DNA of 64,000 nt from JAHJQZ01 sp963675235 (lineage in GTDB: Bacteria; Pseudomonadota; Alphaproteobacteria; Rhizobiales; Devosiaceae): the NCBI GenBank assembly GCA_963675235.2, contig CAXXFU010000002.1, forward strand, positions 1,054,001-1,118,000, written 5' to 3'. The number at the start of each line of letters is the position of its first letter. The stretch's first letter is position 1. The notes below the pieces were generated by a model. It ran no database searches, was not told where the DNA came from, and saw only the letters and a list, made by a program, of their open reading frames with translations. Positions 35,090 to 44,943 of this stretch are shown here, piece by piece. Position numbers and translations under genes: made by a program.

Positions 35090-37456
35090 TCAGTCTCTTG
35101 TCTTGAGCACGGCGATCATGTCGAGGCCAGCGACGCGGCGCTGGACGATGACGGCGGAAACCAGGGCGGCAACGATGGTAACGATTGTCGCCCAGGCATA
35201 GGTCGACCGGTAGATGATGAGCGGAAAGGTGAACAGTTCGCTGGATACGCCAGTGAGCATTCCCGCCGAAGCCCAGTAGCCGACCACCCATCCGAGCGGC
35301 AGCGATAAGAGCGTCAGCAATCCGACCTCGGTCAGAAGCACGATCGACACTTCGAATTTCGAAAAGCCGAGAACGCGCAGGCTCGCCAGTTCGCGCGCCT
35401 GTTCGGACAGCTGGATGCGGGCGGTGTTGTAGACAACACCGAAAACGATGATGACGGCGAGCGTGACGAAGATTGTGCGGTTGATGCCGAGATTCTCGCC
35501 GACCTGCTCGCGCAGCTGGTGCAGCGCCTCCCGGGTCAGCGTGATCGAGGCAATGCCAGGTGTCGCCTTGACGGCCGTATAGAGCGCGTCGGTCATATTG
35601 GTGTCGATGAGCAGGTAGGCGCCGTCAGCGTGATCGGGCTGCCCCAGGACCCGATTGAGCGCCTCGATGTCCATGTTGGCGCCGAGGCCGACAAACTGCT
35701 GGACGATGTCGGTCACCGGCAGCATCAGAATCTTGCCGCTGCCATCGAGCAGGTGGGCTTCGATCATGTCGCCGACGCGGGCGCCGAGAGCGTTGGCCAT
35801 GGCATTCGACAAGGCCAGCCCGCTCGGCGGCAGGCTGACAGGATCAAGGTTTTTGTCGACCACCCGGTCGAGATCGGCATTGTTAAGCTTGCCCTCGATC
35901 GACCCGAGGCGGGAATGGGTGCCGTGATAGAACTTGACTGCCACCGCCCGCATCGGCTCGACCTTGATGACCCCGGGCAAACGCGACACGCTTTCGATGC
36001 CGCGCGGGGTAACCGGCTGGGCGAAGCCGATCGTCGCCTGTTCACGCTGGGCATGGAAGTACTGGGCGTCGAGCATGTAGTCGAGCGAATCCTCGACAAA
36101 CAACCCGCTGATGACCAGCCCTGAGGACAGCGAAATGCCGAGCAGCGTCAGGAAGGCGCGCAAGGGCCGGCGCATCATTGAGCGCAAGGCCATGTTGACG
36201 CCCTGAGGCAGGTAGCGCGTCACCCCGAGCCTGTCGAGAATGAAGCGCTTGTAGACAGTCGGGGCCGGTGGTGCCATCGCCACGGCAGGCGACAACCGCG
36301 CCGCCGACATCACCGCCTGCAGGGATCCGAGAACGGCCGCGCCGAGGGCGGCAACGCCCGAGATGGCGAAGGTGTCGGGACTAATCTGGAACAGCAGGAA
36401 CGGGAACTTGTAGAACTCGGCATAGAGCACAGCCATGCCGTGCGTCGCCCAGGCGCCGGTTACCCAGCCAATCAAAACGCCCGCCGAGGCAATCAGAAGC
36501 GACAGCTTGACGTAGTGCCAGGCGATGGCGAACGGGCCGTAGCCCAGCGCCTTCAGCAGCCCTATCTGCTCGCGTTCGAGGGCGACAAGCCGCGCCAGCG
36601 TCATGTTGACCAGAAAAGCTGCCACCGCCAGGAAGATCGGGGGCAGGGTGGCGCTCATGCCTTCGAGCTGAATCAGCTCGGAATCGAGGAAGGCGTAGGA
36701 GACCTGCTGCGCCCGTCCATGGGCACCGCGCCCGCCATAGGGTTTGAGCAGGGTGTCGAGCGCCTCGATGACGCCGGTCTCGCTGACGCCACGCTCCAGC
36801 TTGATCGACAGCGAGTTGAAGGCGCCGTTGAGATCGAAGATCGCTGCGGCTTCGGCATAGCGCATCCAGATGATGCCGTAGCGCCGGTTGTCCGGCACCA
36901 TCTGGCCGGGTCCGATCGAATAGATATATTCGGGCGACAGGACGATGCCGGATATCGTCAGCGTCCGTTTGACCCCGCCCATGGTGGCCGCAAACTGGTC
37001 GCCGGTGACGAAGCCGTTTGCGTCGGCGAAGGCCTGCGACACGACAACAGTGTCGGGCTCGCCCGGTGCCGGCAGTTTGCCGTCCATGAGCACCAGCTTG
37101 TTGAGGTTGGGCTCACCCCGATCCGGAATCGACAGGATCAGGCCGCTGGCTGGTTCGACAAGGCCCGGAATATCGAGCACGGCGCTCGATTGCACTCGCG
37201 TGTCGATGCGCGAAACGCCGGGAATGTCGAGGATCCGGTCTGTCAGGCTGTTCGGCACGCGGATGGCCGTGGCGAAGACGTCGGCGAAAGCATAGCGGTC
37301 GTAATAGGCGGTGCGCGTGTCATAAAGGGCGCGATAGGTGCCGATGCCAACCAAGAGCGTCATCACGCCCGCCGCGGCGACAAGAGCTATCGCCAGTGCC
37401 TGGGCCCAAAGCCTGCGGAAATCCCTGAGGAGCTTCCTGTCGAGGGCGTTCACCAC
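35090..37456 (-). CDS. ABC transporter permease (FtsX/MacB-like, duplicated)
   Basis: A 788-residue permease with an N-terminal membrane segment (ALAIALVAAAGVMTLLVGIGT), a large periplasmic domain, and three membrane helices with the FtsX pattern (residues about 270-400). A second extracytoplasmic domain and a final set of three helices near residue 660-780 follow. Thus two FtsX-type units are fused, as in lipoprotein or lipid-handling and macrolide-type exporters. Conserved bits are LVALEREQIGLLKALGYG and ARELASLRVLGFSKFEV, the coupling-helix regions. The start is GTG (complement of 37454-37456), overlapping the ATPase gene end by seven bases. The cargo cannot be inferred. Confidence 0.9.
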   Translation of the reverse strand: MVNALDRKLLRDFRRLWAQALAIALVAAAGVMTLLVGIGTYRALYDTRTAYYDRYAFADVFATAIRVPNSLTDRILDIPGVSRIDTRVQSSAVLDIPGLVEPASGLILSIPDRGEPNLNKLVLMDGKLPAPGEPDTVVVSQAFADANGFVTGDQFAATMGGVKRTLTISGIVLSPEYIYSIGPGQMVPDNRRYGIIWMRYAEAAAIFDLNGAFNSLSIKLERGVSETGVIEALDTLLKPYGGRGAHGRAQQVSYAFLDSELIQLEGMSATLPPIFLAVAAFLVNMTLARLVALEREQIGLLKALGYGPFAIAWHYVKLSLLIASAGVLIGWVTGAWATHGMAVLYAEFYKFPFLLFQISPDTFAISGVAALGAAVLGSLQAVMSAARLSPAVAMAPPAPTVYKRFILDRLGVTRYLPQGVNMALRSMMRRPLRAFLTLLGISLSSGLVISGLFVEDSLDYMLDAQYFHAQREQATIGFAQPVTPRGIESVSRLPGVIKVEPMRAVAVKFYHGTHSRLGSIEGKLNNADLDRVVDKNLDPVSLPPSGLALSNAMANALGARVGDMIEAHLLDGSGKILMLPVTDIVQQFVGLGANMDIEALNRVLGQPDHADGAYLLIDTNMTDALYTAVKATPGIASITLTREALHQLREQVGENLGINRTIFVTLAVIIVFGVVYNTARIQLSEQARELASLRVLGFSKFEVSIVLLTEVGLLTLLSLPLGWVVGYWASAGMLTGVSSELFTFPLIIYRSTYAWATIVTIVAALVSAVIVQRRVAGLDMIAVLKTRD

Positions 37457-38157
37457 GACACCTCGGACGGGCGCACGCGCGTTTCGTTGCGCTTGTGGTC
37501 CGTAATGCGGCCATCGGCCATGAACAGCACGCCGTGCGCGATGCGCTGGATTTCGGCATTGTGGGTGATGATCACAGTCGTCGTGCCGAGATCCTCGTTG
37601 ATCTGGGTCAGCGCCTCGAGAACGGTGATACCGGTCCTCGAATCAAGCGCGCCCGTCGGCTCGTCGCACAACAGCACGTTCGGCCTCTTGGCGATGGCGC
37701 GGGCAATGGCGACGCGCTGCTGCTCGCCGCCCGACATCTGGGCCGGGAAATGGTTCATGCGCTCGGACAGCCCGACGCGCTCGAGCGCTTCTTCCGGCGT
37801 CATCGGATTGCGGGCGATCTCGGTGACAAGCGCCACGTTCTCGCGCGCGGTCAGCGACGGCACGAGATTGTAAAACTGGAAGACAAAACCGACATGATCG
37901 CGCCGGAAACGGGTCAGGCCGTTGTCGCCGAGCCTTGTCAACTCGGTGTCTCTGAAAAAGGCCTTGCCCGAAGTCGCACTGTCGAGGCCGCCAAGTATAT
38001 TGAGAAGGGTTGATTTGCCCGAGCCGGAATGGCCGAGCAAAACCGTCATTTCGCCGCCGGGGAGAGAAAGATCGGCCCCACGGAGCGCAAAGACTGCGGT
38101 CTGCCCAGTGCCGTAGGTCTTCGTCAGTTGCTCGGTGCGGAAAGCCAGATCGGACAT
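37450..38157 (-). CDS. ABC transporter ATP-binding protein (LolD/MacB type)
   Basis: A 235-residue ATPase of the LolD/MacB branch. Walker A is GHSGSGKSTLLNILGGLD, the Q-loop is FVFQFYNLVPSLTARENV, the signature is MSGGEQQRVAIARAIA and Walker B is VLLCDEPTGALDS, followed by the H-loop IITHNAEI. It is the first gene of the exporter operon, with GAGG upstream of the ATG and 349 bases of non-coding DNA before it, shared with the divergent eno gene. The MacB-type sequence matches its FtsX-like partner. Confidence 0.94.
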   Translation of the reverse strand: MSDLAFRTEQLTKTYGTGQTAVFALRGADLSLPGGEMTVLLGHSGSGKSTLLNILGGLDSATSGKAFFRDTELTRLGDNGLTRFRRDHVGFVFQFYNLVPSLTARENVALVTEIARNPMTPEEALERVGLSERMNHFPAQMSGGEQQRVAIARAIAKRPNVLLCDEPTGALDSRTGITVLEALTQINEDLGTTTVIITHNAEIQRIAHGVLFMADGRITDHKRNETRVRPSEVSW

Positions 38158-38506
38158 TCCAACCTCGCATTTCTTTGTTCCATGAGGACGCTAGGGCATA
38201 TGGGGGACTGCTGGCAAAGGTCAAGCCCCGACCGATCGTCGCAGGCTCGGCAAGACATCATCATGCCAGCATATCGCTGGTGACGACGAAGACAGTATTT
38301 CAAGACCATCAGCACACGCGACAGCCCGCCTCAGTACAGTGCAGGCGTTTGATTTGGGGCAAGGCGGGCCTCCGGCATTCAGGTTAGGTCAACCGCAACT
38401 CAACAGCCCTGCGGCCGGATACCGTGTCGCATCTTTCTTTCTTCACACCATGGGTATATCAACGCCCAGACTCTTCCCCCCAAGCAGAAACCCGAGGAAA
38501 ATAGCG
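38158..38506. other. 349-base divergent region between the ABC exporter operon and eno
   Basis: No coding sequence that I can support. Visible structure: the inverted repeat CCAGC-ATATC-GCTGG near 38268-38282, and a longer-range inverted repeat GCCCGCCT ... AGGCGGGC, with arms near 38323-38330 and 38363-38370. The region must contain divergent promoters for the exporter operon and enolase. I cannot assign boxes with confidence. Confidence 0.45.
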
Positions 38507-39781
38507 ATGTCAGCCATTATTGATGTCCATGCGCGCCAGATATTCGACAGCCGCGGCAACCCCACCGTCGAGGTGGACGTGTTGCTCGACGACGGCAGCT
38601 TCGGACGCGCCGCGGTGCCGTCAGGCGCTTCGACCGGTGCCCACGAAGCCGTCGAACTGCGCGACGGCGGCCCCGAATACATGGGCAAGGGCGTCACGAC
38701 CGCTGTCGATAACGTCAACGATGCCATCGCCGACGAGATCCAGGGTCTCGATGCTCTTGATCAGCTCGCCCTCGACCAGGCGATGATCGAGCTCGACGGC
38801 ACCCCCAACAAGGGTCGCCTGGGTGCCAACGCCATCCTCGGCGTCTCGCTCGCCGTCGCCAAGGCCGCCGCCGAAAGCTCCGAACTGCCGCTCTACCGCT
38901 ACGTCGGCGGCACCAGCGCCCACGTCCTGCCCGTGCCGATGATGAATATCGTCAACGGCGGCGTGCATGCCGACAACCCGATCGACATGCAGGAATTCAT
39001 GATCATGCCGGTCGGCGCCGACTCGATCGCCGAAGCGGTCCGCATGGGTTCGGAAGTGTTCCACAACCTCAAGAAGGCGCTTGGCGCCAAGGGCCACAAC
39101 ACCAATGTCGGCGACGAGGGCGGCTTCGCCCCGGGCCTTAGCTCGGCCGACGAAGCTCTCGGCTTCATCACCGGCGCCATCGAATCCGCCGGCTTCAAGC
39201 CGGGCGAAGACATCTATATCGCGCTCGATTGCGCCTCGTCCGAATACTACAAGGACGGCAAGTACGAGATGGCGGGCGCCGGCCTGTCACTCAGCTCGGA
39301 AGAGAACGCCAAGTTCCTCGCCGACCTCGTTGCGCGCTACCCGATCATCTCGATCGAGGACGGTATGGACGAAGACGACTGGGACGGCTGGAAGGCCCTG
39401 ACCGAAGCCATTGGCGGCAAGTGCCAGCTCGTCGGCGACGACCTTTTCGTCACCAACACCGAGCGCCTTGCCTCCGGCATCAAGATGGGTGTTGCCAACT
39501 CGATCCTGATCAAGGTGAACCAGATCGGCTCGCTCTCCGAGACCATCGCGGCTGTCGATATGGCCCACCGCGCCGGCTACACCTCGGTGATGTCGCACCG
39601 CTCGGGCGAAACCGAGGACTCGACAATCGCCGACCTCGCGGTCGCGCTCAATTGCGGACAGATCAAGACCGGTTCGATGTCGCGCTCCGACCGCATCGCC
39701 AAGTACAACCAGCTGATCCGCATCGAGGAACAGCTCGACACTTCGGCGGTCTATGCCGGCACGTCGATCCTCAAGGGCTAG
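38507..39781 (+). CDS. eno: Enolase
   Basis: Interconverts 2-phosphoglycerate and phosphoenolpyruvate; also a degradosome partner in some bacteria. The 424-residue protein begins IDVHARQIFDSRGNPTVEVDV and has PSGASTGAHEAVELRD and MMNIVNGGVHADN. GDEGGFAP, the metal ligands in IALDCASSEYY, SIEDGMDEDDW and LVGDDLFVTN follow, then catalytic Lys in LIKVNQIGSL and SHRSGETEDSTIADLAV. GAGGAA precedes the ATG. It stands alone, with a hairpin after it at 39796-39818, and is about 2.7 kb from the pyruvate dehydrogenase operon, the next steps of central metabolism. Confidence 0.99.
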   Translation: MSAIIDVHARQIFDSRGNPTVEVDVLLDDGSFGRAAVPSGASTGAHEAVELRDGGPEYMGKGVTTAVDNVNDAIADEIQGLDALDQLALDQAMIELDGTPNKGRLGANAILGVSLAVAKAAAESSELPLYRYVGGTSAHVLPVPMMNIVNGGVHADNPIDMQEFMIMPVGADSIAEAVRMGSEVFHNLKKALGAKGHNTNVGDEGGFAPGLSSADEALGFITGAIESAGFKPGEDIYIALDCASSEYYKDGKYEMAGAGLSLSSEENAKFLADLVARYPIISIEDGMDEDDWDGWKALTEAIGGKCQLVGDDLFVTNTERLASGIKMGVANSILIKVNQIGSLSETIAAVDMAHRAGYTSVMSHRSGETEDSTIADLAVALNCGQIKTGSMSRSDRIAKYNQLIRIEEQLDTSAVYAGTSILKG

Positions 39782-39795
39782 GTTAAAGCAGCTAG

Positions 39796-39818
39796 GGCTG
39801 CGCCAATCAGGCGCAGCC
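39796..39818 (+). terminator. Hairpin after eno
   Basis: GGCTGCGCC and GGCGCAGCC form a perfect nine-base-pair stem with loop AATCA, 14 bases after the eno stop. No T-tract follows, so it is either a weak intrinsic terminator or an mRNA-stabilising 3' structure. Confidence 0.55.
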
Positions 39819-39913
39819 TGCCTGCTGACAGCTACTGACAGTTTGCGACACGCGGTCCGGCGAGGATCGCGTGTCGTTTGTTTCGGGCAACAGACCGGAA
39901 AGGGGATCGCGAA

Positions 39914-40117
39914 ATGGGCAAGATCAACGCTGAATGGCACAAGGCCAACCTGATGCCAAAGAATCCGAGCGAGGATCAGCGGCTCGAATGGCACCTGGCG
40001 CATCTGGAAAACTGTCAATGCCGGACCGATCTGCCCAAATCGGTTCTCGTCACAATGGAAAAGCGCGGCATCCCGGTTCCCGAGATCGCACGCAAGCACA
40101 TGAAGTCGTTGAAATAG
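39914..40117 (+). CDS. Small conserved-looking hypothetical protein
   Basis: A 67-residue protein, GGGGATCGC before the ATG acting as ribosome-binding site. Its pattern stands out: EWHKANLMPKNPSEDQRLEWH followed by LAHLENCQC, giving regularly spaced His residues and a Cys-x-Cys. A short metal site or a helical hairpin is conceivable. Similar short proteins with the MPKNPT-type phrase occur in many bacteria to my recollection, without known function. It starts 132 bases after eno, beyond the eno hairpin. Confidence 0.75.
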   Translation: MGKINAEWHKANLMPKNPSEDQRLEWHLAHLENCQCRTDLPKSVLVTMEKRGIPVPEIARKHMKSLK

Positions 40118-40237
40118 ACGCCCCGGGCGCACGCTCCGCGAAAGCGTCACAGCTCGTTAACCTTCTGTTTGCTATATTTTTACTGCTCGAATATTAGCGC
40201 GCAGGGCGGTTGAGTCGCGCGTATGCAAAGGTTCGTC

Positions 40238-40768
40238 ATGTCCTTCGAACGGCAAGAATCTTTGTCGCTTTTTCGTTTCAGCCTGACCTTGGCTGCCGCG
40301 ATCGGCACAGTTGCGTTGGCGTTTGCACCGCCGGTCGATGCCGCCTGGATGTCCGGACGCGGCAACGACGACGCCGGTGTGACCTATCTGGCGGTCATCA
40401 ACGACGCGCCGGGCGGCGAACGGATCGAACTTAACTGCACGCCGGACGGACAGGCCTTTCTGGCGCTGACCTGGGACGCTGCCGACTCCGACGCCGTGGA
40501 GCAGGGGGCGTTGACCCTCAGATTCTTCGTGGGCGACACACACCGCTTTGCCGCACCGGCCCGCTACCGCGCGCTCGATGCGGGCTGGGCCGTCGCCGAG
40601 CTCAACGCGCCGGACATTCTTGGTCCGCTGACCGAGGCGATGCTTGTCAGTGCCAGCAACTTCTCGGTCGAGGTCGTTCAGTACGGAGCGGTCTTGAACC
40701 ATGCGCGCTTTGACATGGATGCGGCAGCCGCCAACATCACACGCTATCGGTCCTACTGCCGGATGTAG
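40238..40768 (+). CDS. Secreted hypothetical protein, paralogue A
   Basis: A 176-residue protein with a signal peptide (hydrophobic stretch LTLAAAIGTVALAFAPPVDA, probable cleavage before AWMSG). The mature part has no recognised domain. Two cysteines, about residues 67 and 174, are placed almost as in the protein encoded at 41207-41713, which shares the sequence after the cleavage site (AAW, then G, then TY near 45-50), the overall length and the C-terminal Cys. A disulfide linking both ends of a beta-rich domain is likely. The ATG at 40238 has AAAGG six bases upstream; an ATG at 40223 is the alternative. A 59-bp tandem repeat begins 35 bases after the stop. Confidence 0.8.
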   Translation: MSFERQESLSLFRFSLTLAAAIGTVALAFAPPVDAAWMSGRGNDDAGVTYLAVINDAPGGERIELNCTPDGQAFLALTWDAADSDAVEQGALTLRFFVGDTHRFAAPARYRALDAGWAVAELNAPDILGPLTEAMLVSASNFSVEVVQYGAVLNHARFDMDAAAANITRYRSYCRM

Positions 40769-40803
40769 CGACCATCCGGCAAGCGCCCGACTATCCTCCT
40801 CCG

Positions 40804-41106
40804 GCAGACGCACTCCCCAATATCGGGTCTGCCGGACCGGCCACGTGCGGACCTCTTCGCGTGGAAACGCCATCCCCGTAGTCGCACTTCCGAAGCGGCG
40901 AAGCGCAGACCACTTCCCCAGGAAACGCCATCTTCCGTGGTCGCGCTTCCGAACCGGCGAAGTGCGAACCACTTCGCCTGGAAACGCCATCTTCCGTGGT
41001 CGCGCTTCCGAACCGGCGAAGTGCGAACCACTTCGCCTGGAAACGCCATCTTCCGTGGTCGCGCTTCCGAACCGGCGAAGTGCGAACCACTTCGCCTGGA
41101 AACGCT
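40804..41106. repeat. 59-bp minisatellite with internal hairpins
   Basis: Three essentially identical 59-base units run 40921-40979, 40980-41038 and 41039-41097, followed by a nine-base partial unit. A degenerate 58-base unit lies before them (40863-40920), and a still more diverged one at about 40804-40862. Each good unit contains a nine-base-pair hairpin, GGCGAAGTG and CACTTCGCC around CGAAC (first copy 40956-40978). The period is not a multiple of three, so it is not coding repeat. There are no unique spacers, which excludes CRISPR. It occupies most of the gap between the two secreted paralogues. Confidence 0.92.
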
Positions 41107-41206
41107 CCATAATGGCGCCGAACCGTCGCAGTTTGCGGGTTCCATGCCGCTTGGCCCGGCGTCATGGACTTGATATGTTCGACCCGCAAGGAATCAAGGG
41201 GTTGAT

Positions 41207-41713
41207 ATGGCTCGGCTAGCGCATTGGCTTGCCTTCGGAATTGCGGGGGTAGTCTTGGCGACGCCGGCTTTTGCCGCATGGACCGGCAAACCGGTCAATG
41301 ACGGCCATGGCCGCACCTACTTCCTCATGCAGGCAAAGGCCGGCGACGGGACGGCGGAGCTGTTCTGTGGCGCGGGCGGCACCGTCAATTTCTCGCTGAT
41401 ATGGCCCGACCGCAACCATGGCGATGCTGCCGACAACGGCGCGCCGGTCGACATGATGCTGATGATTGGTGCCGGCACCCGTTTCGAGGCAGAATCCTAC
41501 TACTGGGCTTCTGGCAAGGGGCGGCTCATTCTCGATTACGGCAACCCCGCCGAAGTGCGTGACATCGCCGAGGCCCTGAAGGCACCGGATGCCAGTCTTA
41601 CGGTTTCGGTCAGCGATAGCGTCAATGGAATCGAGAAGACCGTGGTCTTCGACGCCGAGGGCGCGGCAGAGGCGGCAACCTATTTCCTCGCCTGGTGCCC
41701 GGCCGCCCAGTAG
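41207..41713 (+). CDS. Secreted hypothetical protein, paralogue B
   Basis: A 168-residue protein with a clear signal peptide (GIAGVVLATPAFA, cleavage before AWTGKPV). The mature region resembles the product at 40238-40768: the same start after cleavage, Cys at about 54 and 164, and a similar spacing of acidic and aromatic segments (VNFSLIWPDRNHG against FLALTWDAADSD). This indicates an old tandem duplication now separated by the minisatellite. AAGGGG lies five bases before the ATG. Function unknown; export to the periplasm is the only safe inference. Confidence 0.82.
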   Translation: MARLAHWLAFGIAGVVLATPAFAAWTGKPVNDGHGRTYFLMQAKAGDGTAELFCGAGGTVNFSLIWPDRNHGDAADNGAPVDMMLMIGAGTRFEAESYYWASGKGRLILDYGNPAEVRDIAEALKAPDASLTVSVSDSVNGIEKTVVFDAEGAAEAATYFLAWCPAAQ

Positions 41714-41932
41714 CGGCATATGGACCAATCTCTGCCATCCTCCCTCCGGCCACGTCCCGGTCAAGGGCTGGCATCCAAAGCTGTCGTGACGTCGCGCCGG
41801 AATCGTCGGCCGGTTTCTGTGCCCTGCAAATGCCCGCAGATTGCGGCCGAGCAGCCCGGCAATTTCACCTCGGCGCAACCCTGCATTAACGAGGTCATGA
41901 CAAAATGGCCGGAACGCTCCGCGTGAGGATCC

Positions 41933-42259
41933 ATGCCGACTCGCCTGAAAAAACCGTCCGTTCTCAAGCAATTGGCCCTGACCGTCGTTCTGGGGGCCTT
42001 TCTGACCTATCTCGGCGCCAACGCCGTTTCCGGTCAGTACGGTCTGATCGGCCAGGAGGAGATGCGCAAGGAAGTGTCGGTGCTGGAGGCTAGGAGTGCG
42101 ACACTTCAGGCGGAGATCGATTCCATCAAGCATCGCATGACATTGCTTGATCCGACGGCGCTCGATCCGGATCTGCTCAGCGAACGCGCCCACGCGCTGT
42201 TGTCGATGTCCCATCCCGACGATATAGTGCTTCTTGACGGCAAGAACGCAGACAATTAG
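41933..42259 (+). CDS. ftsB: Septum formation initiator family protein (FtsB/DivIC)
   Basis: A 108-residue bitopic membrane protein with a short basic N-terminus, one membrane helix (QLALTVVLGAFLTYLGANAV), then a coiled coil (EEMRKEVSVLEARSATLQAEIDS) and a conserved acidic end. This is the FtsB/DivIC layout of the FtsQLB division complex. Placement just before the pyruvate dehydrogenase operon, and following the eno region, is typical for alphaproteobacterial ftsB. The symbol is used by analogy, as sequence similarity within the family is low. Confidence 0.87.
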   Translation: MPTRLKKPSVLKQLALTVVLGAFLTYLGANAVSGQYGLIGQEEMRKEVSVLEARSATLQAEIDSIKHRMTLLDPTALDPDLLSERAHALLSMSHPDDIVLLDGKNADN

Positions 42260-42369
42260 CCGCAACTCGGCTAATATCCATTTGTAACCTAATTCGAGTT
42301 AACTGTGTTTTTGTTAATGATTTCAATGCGTAAATCTGCGCATCTCATATGCATTGCGCTCTTGCTCAA

Positions 42370-42385
42370 GGCCCCAACCGGGGCC
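42370..42385. promoter_or_regulatory. Hairpin in the AT-rich leader of pdhA
   Basis: GGCCCC-AACC-GGGGCC is a perfect six-base-pair hairpin 76 bases before the pdhA ATG. The 110 bases before it are conspicuously AT-rich for this window (TTGTAACC, TTTTTGTTAATGA), as expected for the pdh promoter. The hairpin could be part of the mRNA leader. No regulator site can be named. Confidence 0.35.
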
Positions 42386-42460
42386 ATTCTGCACTAATCC
42401 GCTCTCGCCGCAGGAGTCTGCTGGTCGGAGAGCCAGGCGGTCCACTTTCGGAGGCGATAT

Positions 42461-43507
42461 ATGGCGCGCAAACCTGCAGCCACCAAACCGGCCAAGACCC
42501 GGCCCTCTTCTCGTAAACCGGCATCTTCGAATTCGAACCTGCCTGAATTCACCAAGGATGAAGAGCTGTTCGCGTTCCGCGACATGCTGCTGATCCGGCG
42601 GTTCGAGGAAAAGGCCGGCCAGATGTACGGCATGGGGCTGATCGGGGGCTTCTGTCACCTCTATATCGGCCAGGAAGCCGTGGTGACGGGCATCAAGATG
42701 GCCAGCGAAGAGGGTGACGCCCAGATCACCGGCTATCGCGACCATGGTCACATGCTGTCGATGGGCCTCGATCCCAAGGGGGTCATGGCCGAATTGACCG
42801 GACGCGCCGGCGGCTTGTCGAAAGGCAAGGGCGGCTCGATGCACATGTTCTCCAACGAACACCGCTTTTATGGCGGCAACGGCATCGTCGGCGCCCAGGT
42901 GAGTCTCGGCACGGGCCTCGCTTTCGCGGCCAAGTACAAGGGCGAGAAGTCGGTCTCGCTGACCTATTTCGGCGATGGTGCTGCCAACCAGGGCCAGGTC
43001 TACGAGAGCTTCAACATCGCCAAGCTCTGGAACCTGCCGGTCGTCTACATCATCGAGAACAACAAATACGCCATGGGCACCTCGCTCGAGCGCGCCTCGG
43101 CCCAGACCGACCTTTCCCAGCGCGGCGTCAGCTTCGGCATTCCGGGCGAGCAGGTCGACGGCATGGATGTGCGCTTCGTGCGCGAGGCCGCCAAGCGCGC
43201 CATCGATCACGCCCGTTCCGGCAAGGGGCCGTATATCCTCGAAATGCTGACCTACCGCTATCGCGGCCACTCGATGTCCGATCCGGCCAAGTACCGGTCA
43301 AAGGACGAGGTCCAGACCATGCGCGCCGAGCGCGACCCGATCGAGCAGGTGCGCCAGCGTCTGCTCGCCAATGAGTGGGCCAGCGAGGAAAGCCTCAAGG
43401 ACATCGAGAAGGACGTCCGCGCCATCGTCACCGAGGCCGCCGATTTCGCCACCAACGATCCCGAGCCGGATGCGTCCGAGCTGTGGACCGACGTGGTTCT
43501 CGTCTGA
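42461..43507 (+). CDS. pdhA: Pyruvate dehydrogenase E1 component, alpha subunit
   Basis: With PdhB it decarboxylates pyruvate using thiamine diphosphate. The 348-residue protein starts with a basic Ala/Lys/Pro-rich tail (residues 1-25), then the E1 alpha core. Key segments are GGFCHLYIGQEA, RDHGHMLSMG and GKGGSMHMF, the ThDP-binding GDGAANQGQVYESFNIA ending in ENN, and the phosphorylation-loop-like TYRYRGHSMSDPAKYR. GGAGG sits seven bases before the ATG. It heads the pdhA-pdhB-pdhC operon. Confidence 0.98.
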   Translation: MARKPAATKPAKTRPSSRKPASSNSNLPEFTKDEELFAFRDMLLIRRFEEKAGQMYGMGLIGGFCHLYIGQEAVVTGIKMASEEGDAQITGYRDHGHMLSMGLDPKGVMAELTGRAGGLSKGKGGSMHMFSNEHRFYGGNGIVGAQVSLGTGLAFAAKYKGEKSVSLTYFGDGAANQGQVYESFNIAKLWNLPVVYIIENNKYAMGTSLERASAQTDLSQRGVSFGIPGEQVDGMDVRFVREAAKRAIDHARSGKGPYILEMLTYRYRGHSMSDPAKYRSKDEVQTMRAERDPIEQVRQRLLANEWASEESLKDIEKDVRAIVTEAADFATNDPEPDASELWTDVVLV

Positions 43508-43541
43508 GAACCAGCCGCAAGATTTTCAGGAGCTAGATGAA

Positions 43542-44939
<1,398 letters not shown>

Positions 44940-44943
44940 GCCG

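Noticed and set aside
40804..41106. CRISPR array
   Set aside because: Units are contiguous tandem copies with no unique spacers, and no cas genes are present.
40172..41110. A 312-residue repetitive minus-strand open frame through the 59-bp repeats
   Set aside because: The repeat period is not a multiple of three, successive units are read in different frames, and the frame runs antisense into a signal-peptide gene; it is a by-product of the repeat.
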